From NCBI GenBank assembly GCA_018857735.1, contig JABMCL010003349.1, positions 1 to 64,000 of the forward strand: a stretch of DNA of 64,000 bases, read 5' to 3'. A program made the translations under genes and the position numbers. Numbering within the stretch: the first letter of the stretch is position 1; each line of letters begins with the position of its first letter. This DNA is from Alviniconcha marisindica (Eukaryota; Mollusca; Gastropoda; Provannidae). Under the pieces are notes generated by a model. The model ran no database searches. It was not told the DNA's origin and was given only the letters and a program-made list of their open reading frames with translations. Below, piece after piece: positions 57,683 to 64,000 of this stretch.

Positions 57683-60600
57683 GATACGTTACTTACCTGC
57701 AGCAAAAGCACACAAGTGCTGTAATTATGTGCACATAACTGCAATTGTGTGCACATGAAGAAAAATCGGAAACAATGTTGACTGCCGGCGTTCTAAAAGT
57801 CAAACAAGACCCAAACAGTAAAAAGACCATCCACAGAAATGCTTTTCTTGCCAAGGTCGCACTTGGCAGACTCAATCACTGAATCAGTGACATACTCTTG
57901 ACAGTTTACTGGATGGTCCAGCAGAATGGATGGTCCAACTTTAAAAAACACTCACTGGCTGACATTTAGGAATAGGAATTATAGTTGCCCTACCAGCTAT
58001 CAGTTTGGCAAAGAAGAGAGCACTTTTCTGCACCATTGCTTGGACAACAAACTTCACACTACTTACTACCACAACAGCGTACAATGATCCAGAGGCCCCA
58101 AGCATTGACAGAAAGATGCCATTTTTAGATCTCTAGCGCACACGCCTACCTGCCAGACTTGCCTGCCAATGGCTGACTAGTTAGCCAAGCATAGGATGAT
58201 TGTGACACAAACACTTATCGTTATTGTAACATTTTCCACACAGCACTACATCAACAAAGTGAAGTTTCCAAAAAGATTTTGGAGAAAAAGAAAAAAAGGA
58301 GATTTTTTTTTTACAAATGTTTGGAGGTGGGGTGGGGTGGGGTTGCTGTGTTTATTGCAGCTAGTGCAAAACTGACATAGCTCTGATGGTCAACATTGTG
58401 ATCATTTTTATGAAGAAGACTGGTGCCACTGCAAAGCCAAGCAAGCTTTTGTCACGGAGTCAGTAAATCAACTGCTTCAGAACGAAGTACACCTATACCT
58501 ATTGCTTACCATTCGCTGGAGCATTTAAGAAGTGTAATTTGTTCATCAAATCACCCTCAGTGATATAACTGTAACGGGTGACTGGGTGTAAAATACCAGG
58601 TTAGTTACTTACTTGTTCATCGATGACAGAAAGCACGATTCTGAGATGCTGGAGTATTGAATTTAAAAGTGCAGAAATTGAAACATTGTCTCATCTCTGC
58701 ATCCTGGTTGACTATTTGCAATCTGTCGCTCATAGTCATACTCATAGTATGGTGAGGTGTAAAAATGGCCCATGTTGCAGCCAAAAATTCCTTGCCTTTG
58801 GCATTACAGCATACCTCAGTCAAGAATAAATTATCATAAAACAACTACCTCAAAAAGGTAAAAATAACCTTAGAACTCCCATTAATATTACAGATCTAAA
58901 TAAATGTAATTCTGTGACCTGTGGCTGAATTGTGCTAACATGTGGTGCACTAAAGCCAAAGGGTTGTACTAGCTTACAACTCTTGACCTAGAGACACACT
59001 GATACCATTTGTGCTCTGCTATTGCTAGTGATATCAAATTCAACTTAGCCAGAGATTAGTCTTTCGGTGATAATAATTATGGAAAGCAATGATAGCCTCC
59101 ACCCTCTTTGTAGAGTCTGGGTGTCATTTCACCTTTTCAATTTAAAATGTAAAATGAAACTACTGAGTAATGAAGTCCCATGTCATCAAACTCAGAGGCT
59201 CAACCCAGCCTCATTTTAACATGCAAAATTTGAGTATATCATTTTCTGCACGAATACGTTTGTAACATATCATTGCATGTATTAACTTTATTATTTATAT
59301 CACTACACTGATTCCATTAAAAAAGTTAATTAGGGAAATGCCCTGATTTGCATGCATGTACACATTACTGAGATTTACCCAGTCAGAATCACTGCAATCA
59401 GATCAGAAAACAGCATAAGAAATTGAGTTAATTTTGTTGATGGGAATCTTTCCAATTAAAATCTTCACACACACACACACACACAAAAAAAAAGTCACCA
59501 GTTTGTGACATTTTTTTCTATTTGTCAAGGCAAATCAGACTGAAGAATTGCCGACTACATTTTAAAGTTAATAATGGCAGTTTTAATACTAAGTCTAATA
59601 GTCTCACTCTCAGTCCTTGCCCATTGTAAATTTGTATGTATACACAAGATCTTTCGGACAATTTATCAGCTTAGTTCACAGTTGTCCTTCTCTAGTCTCT
59701 CTCAACTGCTGAAGACTGGCTATTAGTATTACAAAGTCTTAACAATAATGGACATTTTTAAGTGCCTACACTAGTCCGCCGAAGTACCAAACAATACAAA
59801 TAAATACAAGTCAACAAATAACACCTGTAGCATACCAGTAATGTACTCAGATAAAGATTTTCACTAATTTGAATTTTAGCTTACATAATTTGTATGTTAC
59901 AGTCTAACAACAAATAATGACATTAAATCATTAATATTCAATGATCAAGTGATCAGCATGGTTTTAAACATTAATAACATACATTTTGCAGCATATATAC
60001 AATGATACATGTATGCACACCTGTAGACACACTGCATAGACTGATAGATACTGTGATTGGGTGAGGGCCAGTGTACTGTTAGCTATAGGAAATATTTGGA
60101 GACTGGCAAATCCCTAAATGTCTGAGGTTTTTGTTGTTGATTTTTGTATTGGTGATCTGTTTTCTTTTGGCAAGTATGTTTTTCCTCCCTGTCTACTGCT
60201 CGTCTCGAGTTTGTTTTTTAAATGAAAACAAGAGCAGCAGTAGCACAACAGGAAGTTTTAGGGGAGGTTATTCCCAATGTGAGGACTGAACTGTGAAAAA
60301 GAATAAACGCCATTCGGCATTCACAAGTTTTGTGGTTGAAGCATTGGAGTTTGGCTCTTTGAGCATGCGCATTTCGTGAAAGGTGAGAGGGTGAGAAGGG
60401 ATACATAAAGGTGCAGTAGTTCAAAAAAAGAAGATGCAGCAGGTGATGCAATAGCATGATCGAGCTGTAGCACATGCAAGCAGTTTGCCATTTGATTCAT
60501 TCAAAAACTGGGAGCCAACAAAGTTGCTGTAGTTCAGGTGTGCAGTTTTGCTGGCATGGTGATCTGTGACTTAAGGTGTGCAGCAGTATTCTGGACTTTA

Positions 60601-60914
60601 TGCATAGTTGAATAATAAAGAGAATGAGGACTAGGACTATGAGTGCCCATAAGACAAAGAGAACATTTTGTGGTAGTCTTAATTTGATTTCTGAAGGCAA
60701 TACACAAGTACTCAGCTGTACCAATCTACCATGGACAGAACTGAAGGGTTTTAGTTCAATCATACCCAGTCATACTACCGTCACTAGCAAAATCTTGTCA
60801 ACATATATTTAACATAGTTATAGTAACAATACCTACTGTGAGTTATAGTCTTATACTATAGTTATAATAGTATAAACATAGTTAAAAAAAAAAAAAAAAA
60901 AAAAAACTTAAACA

Positions 60915-61125
60915 AGAACTGCTAGCATTCTAAAACAAGATCCAAACACATAAAAGGTTCAAAAGAGCGCTCATTTATTAGGATGCAAACACAAAAATTT
61001 GTGTGTCTGTGTCCTAATATTAGTAATAAATAAGTGTTCCTTTTGAACCTTTTGTGTTTGAATTTGTGTTTGTGTCCTAATAAATAAGCATTCTTTTGAA
61101 CCTTTCATGTGTTTGGGTCTCATAT
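60915..61125. mobile_element. Penelope-like tails, inverted and repeated
   Basis: A minus-strand piece (ATCCAAACACATAAAAGGTTC, ATTTATTAGGA) is followed by two plus-strand tails (TCCTAATA...AATAA, TTTTGAACCTTT). It belongs to the family at 300-545 and 50255-50700 but lacks the stem-loop part. Confidence 0.5.
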
Positions 61126-62212
61126 AACATAGTAACAATACCTACTGTGAGCTAGAGTCTAGCATCAGATATTGTAACAATGCCTACTGTGAACTAGTCT
61201 TACAGTTACAGTTAAATTCCTTCAGAGTCTGTCAGTGACAGAATGATTTTTTTTTAAATAACCTGTGACTTGATGCAGTTTGTTATTTAGTAAAGTACTA
61301 CCGTGATATGACTGTCACGGTGTCAGTGTCACTGTTTGACAGGCCTCACTTACAGCTGATGTTGAACTAAGTCGGGCCGATCAAGTCTAAATTAAATAAA
61401 GTAAAACTAGAAATAAAAAACTAAATCTGAGTCAGTCCGTAGAAGTAGCTAGGGGCAGGGCAAAGCAAATACAGTTTAACGAGTCACAGAAATGCGATGA
61501 CTGAATCACGCCGCGTGCCAACATTCCAACCCCGCAGAACACAGACATATATCACTCAGTAGTACACTGATCGATCGATCCGGCTAAATCGGCACAACAG
61601 AGTACGATTCAAATACAACATTCCACAACCGACCCACCTCTACACTGGCAACCGTGACACTCTTCCCTCAATGTTACGTTTCTTCTCCAAAACCTGGAAG
61701 TAGTGGAAGCCCAAACCACAGGAGTTGTACGTTGGTCAACCTATCGAGTCGTATCGATTAGATATTGCCGGCAAAGCAGGTGGTATTGGACGGCTCAAGC
61801 CCGCTTGCCAACGTTCGTCAACTCCTGACAGCCATGCTTCCAGGTCCCGATTCACCGACTTGCTTTGGGACCGACTTGCTTCCCGAATAAAACAAGGAAT
61901 GCATTGGCTCTAAGAGATTGCACAACGACTGTATGTCCTGGTTGTTGTCTGCTTGCTTAAACGCATGCCTCGAACTAAATACAAAAAAATACGATGGGTC
62001 CTGAGAGTTGGAATTCCATGGAACACAAACAGTTGTATGCAAATCGGGAATGAATGAAAACCACCATGCGACGCACGCTCTTCGAAAATGCCGGAAGGTC
62101 GGTCGAAAAGAAAAGCATAATTGCCATAAAATGTCACTGAAATCTGTCACAGAACTTCATATAAGGCATCATAGGACCTGATACAAACTTGATATTAAGA
62201 TTCATCACTTAC

Positions 62213-62290
62213 CTGATTTTTAAGAAATATTTTTTTCAACTTTCTTTCATCGAGGTTGTTACTCGGCCACACACCAAGAGCGCGTAAAGT
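62213..62290 (-). other. Candidate non-coding first exon of CDK4/6
   Basis: A strong donor (AAAATCAG|GTAAGTG, exon end 62213) lies on the minus strand just downstream of promoter-like sites. An untranslated first exon of about 60-80 nt would join to the acceptor at 49886. The exact start is unknown. The assignment rests only on the donor and the promoter context. Confidence 0.4.
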
Positions 62291-62335
62291 CACGTGACTG
62301 GTTTCCTGTCGACACTTCATTTCGATTGGCTGTTG
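62278..62335 (-). promoter_or_regulatory. Candidate CDK4/6 promoter
   Basis: On the minus strand, in order: AGCCAATCG (CCAAT box, NF-Y type, 62330-62322), the 12-base palindrome AGTCACGTGACT (E-box of USF/TFE type, 62299-62288) and TTTACGCGC (E2F-like, one base off TTTSGCGC, 62288-62280). This set would suit a G1 cell-cycle kinase. It is inferred from motifs alone. Confidence 0.4.
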
Positions 62336-62741
62336 TGGTTGAGAAGTATGTGAACAGCATGTCAGGTCAAAGGTTAACAGGTGGGAGACCCCCTTTGATC
62401 GTTGTTCGTGTTTCTGCTCAAATAAAATTTAGAAACGAAGTTTTGTATAATTATGCACCATGCGTGTTCTGAATGTACGAAAGAATTATGCTTTCTATCA
62501 TTAGTTTTGTGCATTTTTCTTATGTTTAGTTTTCTCAGTTTCAAGTTGTGTGTCATATAAGTCACGGTATGTGGCAGTCAGTATCAGAAAGCTTCACGTA
62601 AGTCACCATCTGATTTCACTGACTTTTACAAGGACTGTAGCAGTTGGGTTCAGCCGCTCCGCACAATACACAGCGTGTTCACAGCGGCGCCAGATGCACA
62701 CATGCATACCGTCATCATGTCACTCAGTTATACATCCGTCG

Positions 62742-62797
62742 GAGAGAGAGAGAGAGAGAGAGAGGACTCGAACTCGAAAACTTTATTTTACAAGGAT

Positions 62798-62861
<64 letters not shown>
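62742..62861. repeat. AG microsatellite in two blocks
   Basis: (AG)n at 62742-62763 and 62798-62861, separated by 34 bp of unique sequence. Confidence 0.95.
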
Positions 62862-63229
62862 AAACACTGAAAGGCCTACGACTGAGGCGGCAGGCACGAG
62901 TGAAACCTGAGGAGACAGCCGCCACAGTGACCCCCGTTTTGAGCAGTGAAAGCGGCGTTTCACTGAAACTGACAAGGCTGAGAGACTGAGCTGGATGGAG
63001 TAATATCCGAACAGGGCTTAGCCTGTTAGTCACTTTATTCATCAAGGCCACTTGGCGGAACGGAGATGTGTTACTGACCAGAGCTGTGCCGGCCTGATTG
63101 TGCGGTTGTTGTTGTTTGTTTGTTTGTTTGTTTGTTTAGGGCCGGCTGTTGGTTTTTGCCGTTCGTCACTTTGTTGTTTGCCGGTTTGGTTGTTGTTATT
63201 GTTGTTTGTTGTTCAGTGTTGTTGATGTT

Positions 63230-63612
<383 letters not shown>

Positions 63613-63961
63613 ATTACTCTACTGACGCTTGGCGATGTGTCTCACGTTGACAGTGATGGTCACACCCGATCCAACCAGGCCGCCGCCGAATCAGTCGGAT
63701 CTCCAGCGGCCAACAGCAGACGGGAGCCGCTCGACAGTGGGTTCTCCGCGGCAACGACTGAGCTGAAGGGCAACAAAAGAGTTCAAAGCCACACTGAACA
63801 ACATCCTGAAGCCTCAGTGTTCTTCCACTTGCGTCCGGCGGCAACCATTGCTGATGATATGCACATTCAGCTTGATCGATACTACAGCCGCTGATGATCA
63901 AACAAACACTTTTTCGCCCGCCGCACTGAAGTTCAGTGGGACAGTCGGTTTGTGCGCCGTT

Positions 63962-64000
63962 TTAAAGGACCTGTAGTCTTCTCAGAACCGGCTAGTCGGT
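63962..64000 (+). mobile_element. Transposon-like end cut by the window edge
   Basis: TTAA (63962-63965) is followed by AGGACCTGTAGTCTTCTCAG, AACCGG. This resembles the right arm of the 24092-24588 MITE (AGGAACTCGTCTTCTCAGAA). The rest lies outside the window. Confidence 0.35.

Larger units (their letters stand above)
49886..62212 (-). other. Presumed CDK4/6 first intron, 12.3 kb
   Basis: No coding exon is visible between the 5' UTR acceptor at 49886 and the candidate first exon near 62213. The stretch holds Penelope-like tails (50255-50700, 60915-61125), a MITE (52296-52529), a GA compound satellite (53445-54345), a 30-bp minisatellite (54805-56435) and a SINE cluster (56655-57682). 57690-60900 is otherwise unremarkable AT-rich sequence. 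Confidence 0.5.

Noticed and set aside
57690..57700. GTAAGT donor on the minus strand as the CDK4/6 first-exon donor
   Set aside because: It reads CTGCAG|GTAAGT, but no promoter-like context lies upstream, and it adjoins a SINE tail with TTACTTAC words. The 62212 donor is a better candidate.

Overview
This window is nuclear DNA of an animal. Its coding exons are short, separated by long introns, and bounded by GT/AG splice sites. The spacers are full of CA/TG, GA and poly-G microsatellites, minisatellites, tRNA-derived SINEs and small DNA transposons. The two recognisable proteins and the style of the SINEs suggest a mollusc, probably a marine gastropod; that placement is inference.

Two host genes can be supported, both on the minus strand. 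The first is MRPS27, the mitochondrial small-subunit PPR-type ribosomal protein. It has three coding exons between 6035 and 3026 that join in frame to a 480-residue protein. The second is a CDK4/CDK6 orthologue. It has six coding exons between 49837 and 29226 that join in frame to a 351-residue kinase with all catalytic motifs. A candidate promoter and non-coding first exon lie near 62.2-62.33 kb, which would make the gene at least 33 kb long.

Layout: 1-3025, repeats downstream of MRPS27. 3026-6035, MRPS27. 6036-8180, its upstream side and a large TG block. 8192-29225, about 21 kb with no supported coding exon, which is either a very long CDK4/6 3' UTR or intergenic, and which carries five minisatellite arrays and several transposon remnants. 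29226-49885, CDK4/6 exons and introns. 49886-62212, the presumed first intron, with a 1.6 kb minisatellite and a GA compound satellite. 62213-64000, promoter region, more microsatellites, and a transposon-like end cut by the window edge.

The most interesting structures lie in the CDK4/6 introns. (1) The 5' splice site of the first coding exon is followed by a degenerate array of about seven copies of that same exon/intron boundary. (2) The last 59 nt of exon 5 plus its splice donor are duplicated 110 bp downstream. (3) An 836-bp element with TTAA target duplications, inserted 36 bp from the exon 4 boundary, carries a THAP zinc-finger ORF and a second convergent ORF, each behind a promoter-like subterminal inverted repeat; it looks like an internal-deletion derivative of a Kolobok-type transposon. 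(4) A 2.25-kb element with perfect 24-bp terminal inverted repeats contains a recurring 12-mer and what looks like a captured promoter and exon. (5) Several further small inverted-repeat elements and head-to-head Penelope-like tails are present. No CRISPR array, rRNA gene or stand-alone functional tRNA gene was seen.
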